Source of the DNA: Modicisalibacter xianhensis
Lineage (GTDB): Bacteria; Pseudomonadota; Gammaproteobacteria; Pseudomonadales; Halomonadaceae
Length of the DNA: 64,000 nt
Assembly (NCBI RefSeq): GCF_900113605.1
Contig: NZ_FOPY01000001.1
Coordinates: 338,033-402,032, forward strand
Direction of reading: 5' to 3'
Within the stretch, counting starts at the first letter, position 1. Each line of letters begins with the position of its first letter. A program made the position numbers and the translations under genes. The notes under the pieces were generated by a model. It saw only the letters and a program-made list of their open reading frames with translations, had not been told where the DNA came from and made no database searches. Shown here one piece after another: positions 37,944 to 47,739 of this stretch.

Positions 37944-38993
37944 CTACTTGAGCCGAACCCAACGCTGCTGACGGTGACTGTCGAGCCCGGCTTCGAGCAG
38001 TTGCATCACGGCCAAGGCCTCGTCTGCCGTGACCGGATTGTCGGCCTCGCCGCGCAGGGCATCGCGCACGCCGGCATAGTAGGCCAGGTAATCGCCCGGC
38101 AGGGTCGAGTAGGACGTCGTCACCAGGGACGCCTGTTCTCCCTCGCCGTCTCTGGCCGTGAGTTGCCCATCACGCTCATCCTCGCCCCATGCCGGTGCGG
38201 GCGTCTCGCCGGCCTTGAGGCGATCCTCCTGAGGATCCAGGCCGAACTTGACGTAACTCCCTCGCGTGCCGTGCAGCGTGAAGCGCGGCGACTCGGCGGC
38301 CACCAGCGCAGCGGCGTGCAACACCACGCGCATGTCGCCATAATCGAGTAGCGCATGGAAGTCGTCGTCGACCTGTGCGCCCTCACGCCGTATGGCCAAG
38401 TCAAGCAGGATGGCATGAGGCATGCCGAACAGCACACGGGCCTGATCGAGCAAATGCGGCCCAAGGTCGTACCAGATGCCTCCCCCCGGCTTGGCCTGTT
38501 CCCGCCAACGGTCACGCACTTCGGGCCGGAAGCGGTCGAAGTGGGACTCGAAATGCACCAGGCGACCCAGGCGCCCGGACTCGAGAAGTTGCTGTACGGT
38601 CAGGAAATCACTGTCCCAGCGGCGATTATGAAATACCGACAGCAGCTTGCCGCTCGCATCGGCAAGGCTCTTGAGCAACCGCCCCTCGCGCAGCGTCACC
38701 GTAAACGGTTTGTCGAGCACGACATGCTTGCCGGCATTCAGGGCAGCCTTGGCCAAGGGGAAGTGCGTTTCGTTGGGCGTAGGTATCACGACCAGTTCGA
38801 TGTCCGGACGCGCGAAAAGCGCATGGGGATCGGATTCGACCATCACGTCCGGCAAATCGGCATGCACCTTCCCTGCATCGCTGCTGGAAACGGCCGTCAG
38901 TTCCAGGCCCGGCGTCGCGGCAATCAGCGGGGCGTGAAATGTCTGGCTGGCGAAGCCATAACCCACCAGACCGACCTTGAACGTCTCCTTCAT
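37944..38993 (-). CDS. Gfo/Idh/MocA-family NAD(P)-dependent oxidoreductase
   Basis: The 350-aa protein has the N-terminal Rossmann fold (KVGLVGYGFASQTFHAPLI, about 5-23) and the motif EKP-like DKPFTVTLREG (about 98), followed by the C-terminal substrate domain (GGGIWYDLGPHLLDQARVLFG). These proteins oxidise or reduce sugars, inositols or related polyols; the likely relative is the YdgJ/YhhX group. The start at 38993 has AGGAGG. The actual substrate is unknown; it is not in an operon with other sugar genes here. Confidence 0.88.
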   Translation of the reverse strand: MKETFKVGLVGYGFASQTFHAPLIAATPGLELTAVSSSDAGKVHADLPDVMVESDPHALFARPDIELVVIPTPNETHFPLAKAALNAGKHVVLDKPFTVTLREGRLLKSLADASGKLLSVFHNRRWDSDFLTVQQLLESGRLGRLVHFESHFDRFRPEVRDRWREQAKPGGGIWYDLGPHLLDQARVLFGMPHAILLDLAIRREGAQVDDDFHALLDYGDMRVVLHAAALVAAESPRFTLHGTRGSYVKFGLDPQEDRLKAGETPAPAWGEDERDGQLTARDGEGEQASLVTTSYSTLPGDYLAYYAGVRDALRGEADNPVTADEALAVMQLLEAGLDSHRQQRWVRLK

Positions 38994-39139
38994 ACAATCC
39001 TCCTTGTCACGTGAACGTCGCCTGAAGCAGAACCCATGACGCATGTCAAACAGACGAGAAAAACCGGCTGTCGACCTTCGTCTAACCGACCATACTTCAT
39101 TTGTGGTTCTTCACCCACCGGAGATAGGAGAAGATATCG

Positions 39140-39250
39140 ATGTGTTGTTCCGAAGAAAGTCTTGAACTGCTGGAATTCTGGTTTGCGTTGGAGTGCGAGC
39201 GGGAGAGGCTCGCCGAGGTCGATGACGAGGTGCTGCGCGAAGCGGCCTGA
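39140..39250 (+). CDS. Candidate 36-residue small protein
   Basis: A short frame (MCCSEESLELLEFWFALECE and then 16 more residues) begins at 39140 with GATAGGAGAAGA upstream, a strong ribosome site about 7 bases before the ATG. It contains three cysteines, and the last half is acidic/helical (ERLAEVDDEVLREAA). It stands alone in the gap between the divergent oxidoreductase and ilvD. It may be a small acidic peptide of the kind often missed. No function is assigned, and translation is not proven. Confidence 0.45.
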   Translation: MCCSEESLELLEFWFALECERERLAEVDDEVLREAA

Positions 39251-39287
39251 GGTTCTGCTCGTACTGCCAGGGAAGCGGCAATTCATC

Positions 39288-39312
39288 GAGGCCCGGCCAA
39301 GTGCCGGGCCTC
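39288..39312. terminator. Strong hairpin between the small ORF and ilvD
   Basis: GAGGCCCGGC (39288-39297) pairs with GCCGGGCCTC (39303-39312), 5-base loop. It sits 37 bases after the small ORF stop and 24 bases from the ilvD stop (convergent). No clear T-run follows on either strand, so it may end transcription only weakly. Confidence 0.55.
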
Positions 39313-39336
39313 GCCCTTCATAACATCTTCATAAAA

Positions 39337-41181
39337 TCAGTCCAGCTTGGACAGGTCCCGCACCGCCCCCTTGTCAGCGGAGGTGGCCAGCAATGCGTAG
39401 GCCTTGAGTGCGGCGGATACCTTGCGCACCCGTTGAATGCTGGGTTTCCAGGCCTGGTTGCCTCGCGCCTCCATCGCCTCGCGGCGACTTGCCAACTCGG
39501 CCTCGCTGAGCTGAACATCGATCCGACGGTTAGGAATATCGATGCGAATCATGTCACCGTTTTCCACCAGCCCGATGGCACCACCGGCTGCCGCTTCCGG
39601 CGACACGTGGCCGATCGACAGGCCCGAGCTCCCACCGGAGAAGCGGCCGTCGGTCATCAGGGCACAGACCTTGCCGAGTCCCTTGGACTTGAGATACGAG
39701 GTCGGATAGAGCATCTCCTGCATCCCCGGACCACCGCGAGGTCCTTCATAACGCACCACAACGACTTCACCCGGCTTGACCCTGCCTTCCAGCACGTGCT
39801 CAACCGCTTGGTCCTGCGACTCGACCACATGGGCCGGCCCTTCGAAGACCAGAATCGACTCGTCGACACCGGCCGTCTTCACCACACAGCCATCCTGAGC
39901 AATGTTGCCGAACAGGATCGCCAGACCGCCCTCCGTCGAGAAGGCATGTTCGAGGTCGCGAATGCAGCCATTGGCGCGGTCGCCGTCGAGGCTCGGCCAG
40001 CGGGCGCTCTGCGAGAAGGCCTGCTGGGTAGGAATGCCGCCCGGTCCGGCCTTGTAGAACTCCACGACCTCGGGCGAGGGATTGCGCATGATGTCCCACT
40101 CATCGAGTGCGGCCTTGAGCGTATCGCCATACACGGTCGGTACCGAGGTATCCAGCACGTGGGCACGGTCGAGTTCGCCGAGGATCGCCATGATGCCGCC
40201 GGCACGATGACAGTCCTCGATATGGTACTGCTGGGTATTGGGCGCCAGCTTGCAGAGCTGCGGCACTTCCCGCGACAAGCGGTCGATATCGGCCATGGTG
40301 AAGTCGATCTCGGCCTCCTGGGCAGCAGCCAGCAGGTGCAGGATGGTATTGGTCGAGCCGCCCATGGCGATGTCGAGGGTCATGGCGTTGCGAAACGCCG
40401 CCTGGGAACCGATGGCCCGCGGCAGCAGGTGCGCCTCGTCGCCTTCGTAGTAGCGTTTGGCCAACTCGACGATGCGCTGTCCCGCCTCCTCGAACAAGCG
40501 GCGACGGTCGGCATGCGTGGCCAGCAACGTGCCGTTGCCGGGCAGCGCCAGGCCCAGGGCCTCGGTGAGGCAATTCATTGAATTGGCAGTGAACATGCCC
40601 GAGCAACTGCCACAGGTCGGGCAGGCGCTACGCTCGATCTCGGCGATGTCCTCGTCGCTGTACTTGTCGTCGGCGGCGTAGATCATCGCGTCGATGAGGT
40701 CGATGCCGTGGTCGAGCAACTTGGTCTTGCCCGCCTCCATCGGCCCGCCCGACACGAAGATCACCGGGATGTTGAGACGCATGGCCGCCATCAGCATCCC
40801 CGGGGTGATCTTGTCGCAGTTGGAAATACACACCAAGGCATCGGCGCAGTGTGCATTGACCATGTATTCGACGCTATCGGCGATGATGTCACGACTGGGC
40901 AGCGAATAGAGCATGCCGTCGTGGCCCATGGCGATACCGTCGTCGACGGCGATGGTGTTGAATTCCTTGGCCACGCCACCAGCCTTCTCGATCTCACGCG
41001 CCACCAGTTGCCCCATGTCCTTGAGGTGCACGTGACCGGGCACGAACTGGGTGAAGGAGTTGGCGACGGCTATGATCGGCTTGTGGAAATCCTCGTCGGT
41101 CATGCCGGTGGCGCGCCACAGGGCGCGGGCGCCAGCCATGTTGCGACCGGCGGTGGTGGTGCGTGAGCGATACTGGGGCAT
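39337..41181 (-). CDS. ilvD: Dihydroxy-acid dehydratase
   Basis: IlvD (614 aa) makes the 2-keto acid precursors of valine, isoleucine and (via KIV) leucine and pantothenate. It binds an iron-sulfur cluster: [19 protein letters not shown] and [19 protein letters not shown] carry the expected Cys residues, and [20 protein letters not shown] is another family block. GAGGAAACC precedes the ATG. It is monocistronic here. Confidence 0.97.
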   Translation of the reverse strand: MPQYRSRTTTAGRNMAGARALWRATGMTDEDFHKPIIAVANSFTQFVPGHVHLKDMGQLVAREIEKAGGVAKEFNTIAVDDGIAMGHDGMLYSLPSRDIIADSVEYMVNAHCADALVCISNCDKITPGMLMAAMRLNIPVIFVSGGPMEAGKTKLLDHGIDLIDAMIYAADDKYSDEDIAEIERSACPTCGSCSGMFTANSMNCLTEALGLALPGNGTLLATHADRRRLFEEAGQRIVELAKRYYEGDEAHLLPRAIGSQAAFRNAMTLDIAMGGSTNTILHLLAAAQEAEIDFTMADIDRLSREVPQLCKLAPNTQQYHIEDCHRAGGIMAILGELDRAHVLDTSVPTVYGDTLKAALDEWDIMRNPSPEVVEFYKAGPGGIPTQQAFSQSARWPSLDGDRANGCIRDLEHAFSTEGGLAILFGNIAQDGCVVKTAGVDESILVFEGPAHVVESQDQAVEHVLEGRVKPGEVVVVRYEGPRGGPGMQEMLYPTSYLKSKGLGKVCALMTDGRFSGGSSGLSIGHVSPEAAAGGAIGLVENGDMIRIDIPNRRIDVQLSEAELASRREAMEARGNQAWKPSIQRVRKVSAALKAYALLATSADKGAVRDLSKLD

Positions 41182-41361
41182 GGTTTCCTCGTTATGTGCT
41201 AGCCAACTTCACGCCGCCGTACGATCGACAGCAACGATCGTCACCGGACTGGCGCCGATGGTCTGTAGGGGTGTCCAGGTTGGACGCTCATTTTGTCATG
41301 ACGTCGCAACGTTGCCTAGCGAAGCGACACGCATGGCACAGTTACCCTGCAATAACGAAAA

Positions 41362-41381
41362 AGCCCCGCGATGGCGGGGCT
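41362..41381 (-). terminator. Intrinsic terminator of lon
   Basis: AGCCCCGC (41362-41369) and GCGGGGCT (41374-41381) form a stem with a short loop; on the minus strand it is followed by TTTTTCG. It is 33 bases downstream of the lon stop. The rest of the 41182-41413 gap shows the ilvD leader only. Confidence 0.88.
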
Positions 41382-41413
41382 GCAAGCGAAGGCAAGACAA
41401 CAAAGCACGTTCG

Positions 41414-43819
41414 CTACTTGAAGACGATCTTGGCCACGTCCTTGTAGTGCTGAGCAAAGTGCACGGTGACGCCCTCCTTGAGGTAATCCGGCAACTCCTC
41501 GTAATCGCGGCGATTGGCTTCGGGCAGGATGACTTCGAAGATATCGCTGCGCCGCGCTGCGATCACCTTTTCCCGAATGCCTCCGACCGGCAACACCTGC
41601 CCGGTCAGCGTCACCTCGCCAGTCATCGCCAGCGGGCGGTCGATGGCTTGATGCCGGGCCAGCGAGATCAGCGCCGTGGTCATGGTTACCCCGGCAGACG
41701 GTCCATCCTTGGGTGTGGCGCCTTCGGGTACGTGCAGGTGAATGAACGCCTCGTTGAAGAAGTCGGCGTCGGCGCCGTATTCGGCCAGGTGACCCAGCGT
41801 ATAGCTGTAGGCAATGTTGGCCGACTCCTGCATCACTTCACCCAGCTTGCCGGTCAGCTTCAGGCCGCGGGTCAGCGCATGGACCTTGGTCGCCTCGATG
41901 GGCAGGGTCGCGCCCCCCATGCTGGTCCAGGCCAGGCCGGTCACCACCCCGACCCCCTTGAGTGCCTTATCCTTGCGGAACAGTGGCGCCCCCAGGTACT
42001 CCTCGAGATTGTTGACCGACACCTTGATGCTCTTCTGCTCGCTTTCGAGCAGCTTGACCGCCGCCTTGCGTACGATGCGGTGCAACTGCTTCTCCAGTTG
42101 GCGCACCCCGGCCTCGCGGGCGTAACCCTCGATCACCTGACGCAGTGCCGCATCGGTCAGGTTGATGCACTTCTTGGGAATGTTGTCGCGCTTGAGCAGC
42201 TTGGGCCACAAGTGATCCTTGGCAATCGCCATCTTCTCCTCGGCGATGTAGCCGGACAGGCGAATCTGTTCCATGCGGTCGAACAGCGCCCCGGGAATGG
42301 TATCGGGCTGGTTGGCGGTACACACGAACAGCACCTTGGATAGATCCAGACGCACGTCGAGGTAATGGTCGAGAAAATCGCTGTTCTGCTCCGGATCCAG
42401 CACCTCGAGCAGCGCCGAGGCAGGATCACCCTGAAACGATTGCCCCATCTTGTCGATCTCATCGAGCATGATCACCGGGTTCTCGACATCGACCTCCTTG
42501 AGAGCCTGGACCAGCTTGCCGGGCATGGCGCCGATGTAGGTCCGACGGTGCCCCTTGATTTCGGCCTCGTCGCGCATGCCGCCGACCGAGAAACGATAGA
42601 ACTTGCGCCCCAGTGCCTCGGCGATGGAACGTCCGACAGACGTCTTGCCGACCCCGGGCGGGCCCACGAGCAGCACGATGGAACCGCCGACATCGCCCTT
42701 GAAGGTACCTTCGGCGAGAAATTCGATGATACGCTCCTTGACGTCGCCAAGGCCGTTATGGTCACGGTCGAGCACCTTGCGGGCATGCGCCAGGTCAAGC
42801 TGATCCTCCGATGTGACGCCCCACGGCATCGAAGTCAGCCAGTCGAGATAGTTGCGTGTAGTGCCATACTCCGGCGAGCCGGTTTCCAGCACCGCCAGCT
42901 TGTCGAGCTCGTCGTCAATGCGCTGCATGACCCGCTCGGGCACCACCCGCCCTTCCAGCCGCGCACGAAAGGTATCGACGTCGTTTTCACGATCGTCCTT
43001 GGAGATGCCGAGTTCCTTCTGGATGATCTTGAGCTGCTCACGCAGGAAGAATTCGCGCTGACGCTCCTGCATCTGGGCATTGACCTGCTCGCTGATCTCG
43101 CTCTGTAGCTGGGCGACCTCGATTTCCTTGCGCAGCAGCGGCAGCACCTTGTGCATGCGTGCCATGACCGGCAGCGTCTCGAGTATGCCCTGCAACTCTT
43201 TTCCCTTGGCCGAGGTGATGGCAGCGGCAAAATCGGTCAGCGGACCGGGCTCATGTGGGCTGAAGCGATTGAGGTAATGCTTGAGCTCTTCGCCATATAA
43301 CGGATTGATCGGCAGCAGTTCCTTGATGCCATTGATCAAGGCCATCGCATAGGCACGTGCCTCGTCGGCTTCTTCGTCGACCGGCTCCTTGGGATAGGCA
43401 ACCTCGACCAGATAGGGCGGTTTCTTCGACAGCCAGCGGACGATGCGGAAACGCCGCATGCCCTGGGCAATGAACTGGATCTGCTGGTCCTCGCCCTGCA
43501 CCTTGTGAACCTTGACCGCCGTACCGATTTCCGGAAAGTGCTCGTGATCGAGTTCATTGGCGCCCACATCGCCAACGTAGGCCACCCCCACGGTATGGTG
43601 CGGCGTATCGGAGACACGCTGCATGGTCTCTTCCCAGCGCTGACGCTGAATCACCAGCGGCTGAACCTGGGCCGGGAAGAAGGGACGGTTGTGGATGGGC
43701 AGCAGATAGATGCGCTCTGGCAGGTACTCCCGGGTCGGGATTACCGCGCCGCTATGCTCATGGCGCTCTTCCTGGCTATCCATGAGGATTTCCGGTGCGT
43801 CTTGGTCACGTTCGCTCAT
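41414..43819 (-). CDS. lon: ATP-dependent Lon protease
   Basis: Lon (801 aa) degrades damaged and regulatory proteins. Order: N-terminal substrate domain (LPIHNRPFFPAQVQPLVI), AAA+ module with Walker A GPPGVGKTSVGRS (about 385-395) and Walker B MLDEIDK, sensor GHRRTYIGAMPGKLVQAL, and a C-terminal S16 protease domain with the Ser in PKDGPSAGVTM (about 706) and Lys in GGIREKVIAARR (about 750). The catalytic dyad is intact. Upstream there is a candidate heat-shock promoter (CTTGAA, 14 bases, CCCACATT). It is probably a second-type Lon, as the N-terminus differs from E. coli Lon (slightly longer). Confidence 0.96.
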   Translation of the reverse strand: MSERDQDAPEILMDSQEERHEHSGAVIPTREYLPERIYLLPIHNRPFFPAQVQPLVIQRQRWEETMQRVSDTPHHTVGVAYVGDVGANELDHEHFPEIGTAVKVHKVQGEDQQIQFIAQGMRRFRIVRWLSKKPPYLVEVAYPKEPVDEEADEARAYAMALINGIKELLPINPLYGEELKHYLNRFSPHEPGPLTDFAAAITSAKGKELQGILETLPVMARMHKVLPLLRKEIEVAQLQSEISEQVNAQMQERQREFFLREQLKIIQKELGISKDDRENDVDTFRARLEGRVVPERVMQRIDDELDKLAVLETGSPEYGTTRNYLDWLTSMPWGVTSEDQLDLAHARKVLDRDHNGLGDVKERIIEFLAEGTFKGDVGGSIVLLVGPPGVGKTSVGRSIAEALGRKFYRFSVGGMRDEAEIKGHRRTYIGAMPGKLVQALKEVDVENPVIMLDEIDKMGQSFQGDPASALLEVLDPEQNSDFLDHYLDVRLDLSKVLFVCTANQPDTIPGALFDRMEQIRLSGYIAEEKMAIAKDHLWPKLLKRDNIPKKCINLTDAALRQVIEGYAREAGVRQLEKQLHRIVRKAAVKLLESEQKSIKVSVNNLEEYLGAPLFRKDKALKGVGVVTGLAWTSMGGATLPIEATKVHALTRGLKLTGKLGEVMQESANIAYSYTLGHLAEYGADADFFNEAFIHLHVPEGATPKDGPSAGVTMTTALISLARHQAIDRPLAMTGEVTLTGQVLPVGGIREKVIAARRSDIFEVILPEANRRDYEELPDYLKEGVTVHFAQHYKDVAKIVFK

Positions 43820-43865
43820 CGTTCACCTTGCATCAGCTGGGCCTAATAGCCGTCATATGCCGAGG

Positions 43866-43893
43866 AATGTGGGCACGTCGCGAAAACTTCAAG
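43866..43893 (-). promoter_or_regulatory. Sigma-32-like heat-shock promoter upstream of lon
   Basis: On the minus strand the sequence reads CTTGAA (43888-43893), a 14-base spacer, then CCCACATT (43866-43873). This is close to the sigma-32 consensus CTTGAA-N13-15-CCCCATNT, although the -10 part has an A where C is expected. It is 46 bases upstream of the lon start. The function fits Lon, a known heat-shock protease. Confidence 0.6.
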
Positions 43894-43945
43894 TCGCGCC
43901 CTGGCATGGCAACGGGCTTTGCGTGGGATTCAGCCTAGAACAGAA

Positions 43946-45211
43946 TCACAACAGCGACGGCAAGGGACGATCATTGATACGGATCTGGCCGGCCTCGATG
44001 GTGATCACGAGTTCCCGGGTATCCAGCGGCAGGCCCAGTTGCAAGGCGACAAGCGGAGGGACTCCGCTCCAGGTAAAGCGGCCGTCGAGACGCTCGCGCC
44101 AGGCCGACGCATCGGCATCGAGCAGATCGAGCACCTCCAGCGCTGCAGCGTCCTGGCCGTCGAAGACCAGTTCGCCATGACCTCGGGTATCGACCCCGAA
44201 CAAGGGGCTCGACAAGGTGGCCCCCTCGAGGATAAAGCGCGGTGAGTCTTCCAGCATGGCCAGGATGACGGGCTCGAGACGCTTCAGAAGGCGGCGTCGC
44301 TCGGCCTCGTCGAGTCCCGACAGGTCACTCCCCTGCTGCTCGATCGCGGAATCCAACTGGCGGGCAAGCTGTCTGGCGGCCTGCCCATCGATGCGATCGA
44401 GACTGGCCGCCAACCGGCCTGCCAGCAATGACTCTCCGGCCACTTGCGCCTGCTCGAGCGAAAGCGACATGTCGAGACGCAACTGGTCATCGAGTCGTGT
44501 CTCGTCACTGTAACGCAGGCCGGTCAGTGTCAGCGGGGCGCGTTGCGGCCCTCGATAATCGAGACGATTGACGATCAGCTCATTGCGCTGATGAAAGAAG
44601 TAGTCGTCGGAGGTCTGATAACGACTGTTGAGATGCAGGGGGCCGGTGGACAACTCCTCCCGGCCGCGTTGCCAGCGAAGCGGGGCGATCTGGCCCTGTA
44701 TCGCCACGTCGCCGATCCGCCCCTCGGCCGTGAACTCGGCCCCGGTGAAGGAAACAGCCACCTCGTCGTGTTCCAGTTCGAATCCTGCCACGTCCAGGCG
44801 CCCATCGGTCTGGCGATCCAAGGTGTGGAAGGTTGCCGTCCAACGCGGCTCGGCGGACGGCAACACATCGCCGAACAGCATGCGCGGGGAGGCGGCGTCG
44901 CCCTCATCGGCCAGCATGACCTGAACCGCGCCACTCATTCGGGTCGTCAGTACGCCATGCCGGGCAGCGTAGGGAACCTCGGCCTGCCAGCGGGCATCCC
45001 CGGCGGGAGCAAGCCGCAGCCGGCCCTGTGAATGGAACCAGCCCCGCTCCACCGCCTGGCGCTCGACCTGCCACTGTCCGTCTTCACGCAGGGCCTCGAG
45101 TGCGCGCGCCAGTTCCTGCTCGAAGACCCGGCTGGCATAGGCCTGCGCCCCGAGGTAACCGACCACGCCCACTACCGCCACAACGATGACCGCCCACCAT
45201 GTCCTGCGCAT
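43946..45211 (-). CDS. DUF945 family (YdgA-like) exported protein
   Basis: The 421-aa protein begins with a hydrophobic leader (WWAVIVVAVVGVVGYLGAQAYASRVFEQEL), which may be an uncleaved signal anchor, then a mixed alpha/beta region with many short beta strands. It resembles YdgA/DUF945 proteins of gammaproteobacteria, whose role is unknown, probably in the periplasm or at the inner membrane. It lies after pgpA on the same strand with a 75-base gap. Confidence 0.8.
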   Translation of the reverse strand: MRRTWWAVIVVAVVGVVGYLGAQAYASRVFEQELARALEALREDGQWQVERQAVERGWFHSQGRLRLAPAGDARWQAEVPYAARHGVLTTRMSGAVQVMLADEGDAASPRMLFGDVLPSAEPRWTATFHTLDRQTDGRLDVAGFELEHDEVAVSFTGAEFTAEGRIGDVAIQGQIAPLRWQRGREELSTGPLHLNSRYQTSDDYFFHQRNELIVNRLDYRGPQRAPLTLTGLRYSDETRLDDQLRLDMSLSLEQAQVAGESLLAGRLAASLDRIDGQAARQLARQLDSAIEQQGSDLSGLDEAERRRLLKRLEPVILAMLEDSPRFILEGATLSSPLFGVDTRGHGELVFDGQDAAALEVLDLLDADASAWRERLDGRFTWSGVPPLVALQLGLPLDTRELVITIEAGQIRINDRPLPSLL

Positions 45212-45286
45212 TGCCTTCCCCTGACCGTGTGACCTTTTCTTGACGTAACCCTACCGGAAAAGCTGGCAAGCGAGGACAAGGCAGAA

Positions 45287-45760
45287 CTAATGCAACCAGA
45301 ACCACAGGTGCATCGCTCCCCAGGCATACACCCCCGCCAGAATATCGTCGAGCATGATGCCGAACCCGCCAGCTACTCGCCGGTCGACCCAGCGTATCGG
45401 CCAGGGCTTGATGATGTCGAAGACCCGAAACACCACGAAGCCCCACAGCGCCGACTCCCAGGAAAACGGCACTGCCGCCATGGTCAGCCAGTAACCGACG
45501 AACTCGTCCCAGACGATACCGGAGTGATCGTGGACACCAAGATCGCGCGAGGTCTTGTCGCACAGCCAGATGCCGATCAGGCTGGCAACCAGCGCCAGTC
45601 CCAGATACCAGGACAGCGGTAGCCCCGACATCAACCAGTAGAAGGGAATGGCCGCCAAGGTACCGAACGTACCGGGTGCGAACGGTACCGCACCGGAGCC
45701 CAGGCCGAAAGCCAGAAAATGCGTGGGGCGCCGCCAGACACTGGAAGGTGCACGGTTCAT
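45287..45760 (-). CDS. pgpA: Phosphatidylglycerophosphatase A
   Basis: PgpA (157 aa) removes the terminal phosphate from phosphatidylglycerophosphate to form phosphatidylglycerol. Blocks: FGLGSGAVPFAPGTFGTLAAIPFYWLM at the N-terminus, DHSGIVWDEFVGYW (metal-binding DE motif), VFRVFDIIKPWPIRWVDRRV. It has about three or four membrane segments. Its ATG overlaps the thiL stop (ATGA). Confidence 0.94.
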   Translation of the reverse strand: MNRAPSSVWRRPTHFLAFGLGSGAVPFAPGTFGTLAAIPFYWLMSGLPLSWYLGLALVASLIGIWLCDKTSRDLGVHDHSGIVWDEFVGYWLTMAAVPFSWESALWGFVVFRVFDIIKPWPIRWVDRRVAGGFGIMLDDILAGVYAWGAMHLWFWLH

Positions 45761-46710
45761 GACGACCCTCCCGGAAAGTGCTGCCAGCCTTTGATCGCGC
45801 GCGTATCCACGCCGGCGATGCCAGCCCCGTCACGCAACCTTCCAACCGGCCACAGGTCCACGCCGCACTCACGCAGACGACGCCGAGCTTCGTCCAGGGA
45901 CGACGCCGGCAGGCTGAACAGCAATTCGTAATCGTCGCCGCCACACAGCGCTGCATGGCGAGCATCTTGCGTGCCAAGCAAGGCCTCCAACCCGGTCGCC
46001 AGGGGCAGTTGCGTCATGTCCAGTTCGGCGCCCAGCCGTGAGGCGTCGCACAGATGCGAGAGATCGGCCAGTAACCCATCGGAAATGTCGATGGCGCAGT
46101 GAGCCAGGCCACGCAAGGCCAGGCCGGCCGCCAGGCGGGGCTGGGGCAACAGGTAACGAGCCAGAAGCGGATCGTCCAGGTCGCGCCGGCCCTGCTGCCA
46201 GGCGCGCAGACCACCGTGACCGCCCCCCAGGGGGCCGGTCACGGCGATGATATCGTCAGCCTGGCCACCACTGCGGCACAACGCTGCGCCGACCGGCACT
46301 TCGCCGTGCACGGCCACGCTGATACTCAACTCGCCCCGTGTCACATCCCCGCCGACCAGAGCGACGCCGTATTCCCGACACAGCGCATGGAAGCCTTGGC
46401 TGAACGCGTCGAGCCAGGCCTCGTCGGCCTCGGGAAGTGTCACGGCCATGGTGCACCAGCGCGCCCACGCGCCCATGGCGGCGAGATCGCTCAGTGATAC
46501 GGCCAGCGCACGATGGCCCACGGCCCAGGCGGGCGCCCCGGCAGGAAAATGCACGTCGACCACGGAGGTATCGACGCTGACTGCCAGTTGCTGGCCCGGC
46601 GTAGGGACCAGCAACGCACAGTCGTCTCCCGCGCCCAGCGCGACACCGGTCGTTTCGCCTTCGTTGCGCTGCACGAAGTAGCGGGCGATGAGCTCGAACT
46701 CACTCGGCAT
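45757..46710 (-). CDS. thiL: Thiamine-monophosphate kinase
   Basis: ThiL (317 aa) phosphorylates thiamine monophosphate to thiamine pyrophosphate. It belongs to the PurM-like ATPase fold: GAGDDCALL (Mg/ATP site), VSVDTSVVDVHF, VGGDVTRGELSISV and DISDGLLADLSHLCDAS. The start at 46710 gives MPSEFELIARYF, like the E. coli N-terminus (EFSLIARYF); ATG at 46719 is also possible. It lies in the conserved nusB-thiL-pgpA row. Confidence 0.95.
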   Translation of the reverse strand: MPSEFELIARYFVQRNEGETTGVALGAGDDCALLVPTPGQQLAVSVDTSVVDVHFPAGAPAWAVGHRALAVSLSDLAAMGAWARWCTMAVTLPEADEAWLDAFSQGFHALCREYGVALVGGDVTRGELSISVAVHGEVPVGAALCRSGGQADDIIAVTGPLGGGHGGLRAWQQGRRDLDDPLLARYLLPQPRLAAGLALRGLAHCAIDISDGLLADLSHLCDASRLGAELDMTQLPLATGLEALLGTQDARHAALCGGDDYELLFSLPASSLDEARRRLRECGVDLWPVGRLRDGAGIAGVDTRAIKGWQHFPGGSS

Positions 46711-46735
46711 GTGGCTTGCCATCCGACCCGGCACG

Positions 46736-47236
46736 TCAGCGACGACGGGCGTTGACCTCGGCATTGCGCAGTCGCGCGGCGAGCTTGTCGAGAATGCCGT
46801 TGACATACTTGTGGCCGTCGGTGGCGCCGAACGACTTGGCGAGCTCGACCCCCTCGTTGATTACCACGCGATAGGGAACTTCGGGGCGCTTGGCCAGCTC
46901 GTAGGCACCGAGGCGCAGGATGGCCAGTTCGATGGGGTCGAGGTCGTCGAGGCGACGATCGAGCAACGGCGCAATGCTGGCATCGAGCGCGTCACGCTCG
47001 CGCACCACGTTGCTCAGCAGTTCATGGAACAGTGCCAGGTCGGCAATTTCCATGACTTTGTGCCAATTCTCGTGATCCTCGAGGTCCTCGTCGGCGACCT
47101 GGCTACGGAATTCGGCCTCGAGCGTACTGACCGGCTTGCCGGTCAACTGCCACTGATACAGGCCCTGCACGGCAAGCTCACGGGCGGCATGCCGTGCCTG
47201 GCGAGCATCCGTCGCAGCGGGACGTCTGGCATTCAT
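46736..47236 (-). CDS. nusB: Transcription antitermination factor NusB
   Basis: NusB (166 aa) joins the rRNA antitermination complex by binding boxA RNA with S10. Helical family blocks: [81 protein letters not shown] in pieces. The start codon overlaps the ribH stop (ATGA), so the two are translated together. Confidence 0.95.
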   Translation of the reverse strand: MNARRPAATDARQARHAARELAVQGLYQWQLTGKPVSTLEAEFRSQVADEDLEDHENWHKVMEIADLALFHELLSNVVRERDALDASIAPLLDRRLDDLDPIELAILRLGAYELAKRPEVPYRVVINEGVELAKSFGATDGHKYVNGILDKLAARLRNAEVNARRR

Positions 47237-47715
47237 CCTTCACCCCCGAAACGCTTCATCAGCGACACCATTTCCATGGCGGCCATGGCGGCTTCCGCCC
47301 CCTTGTTGCCGGCCTTGGTTCCCGAGCGCTCGATCGCCTGCTCGATGGAATTGACGGTCAGCACGCCATTGGCAATGGGCGTGTCGAACTCCAGTTGCAG
47401 GTTGCCCAGGGCGGCATTGCAACCACCCGCGACATACTCGAAGTGCGGCGTACCGCCACGGATCACCGCGCCGAGCGCAATCACTGCATCGGGCTTGACC
47501 ACACGCAGCGCACGCTTGACCGCCAGGGGCAGTTCCCAGGCACCGGGTACATGAACGATGTCGATGTTATCCTCGTCGACGCCATGCCGAACCAGGCTAT
47601 CGACGGCACCTTCCACCAGGCTATCCACCACGTGGTGATTGAAACGACCGACGACGATCACGTAGCGGCCATCGACGTCGGTGAAGGAACCTTCGACTTG
47701 GGAGATCGGTTGCAT
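47233..47715 (-). CDS. ribH: 6,7-dimethyl-8-ribityllumazine synthase
   Basis: RibH (160 aa) condenses the pyrimidine and 3,4-dihydroxybutanone 4-phosphate to lumazine, the precursor of riboflavin. Motifs: [51 protein letters not shown] (active His in HFEYV) and [19 protein letters not shown]. The start at 47715 has AGGAAAG; a TTG at 47730 is possible. It follows ribBX in the riboflavin row. Confidence 0.96.
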   Translation of the reverse strand: MQPISQVEGSFTDVDGRYVIVVGRFNHHVVDSLVEGAVDSLVRHGVDEDNIDIVHVPGAWELPLAVKRALRVVKPDAVIALGAVIRGGTPHFEYVAGGCNAALGNLQLEFDTPIANGVLTVNSIEQAIERSGTKAGNKGAEAAMAAMEMVSLMKRFGGEG

Positions 47716-47739
47716 AATCTTTCCTGGCAAAAAAGGGGC

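Noticed and set aside
39301..40581. Long open frame on the plus strand opposite ilvD
   Set aside because: It covers the ilvD gene in reverse and shows no protein family. Such open frames are common in GC-rich genomes.
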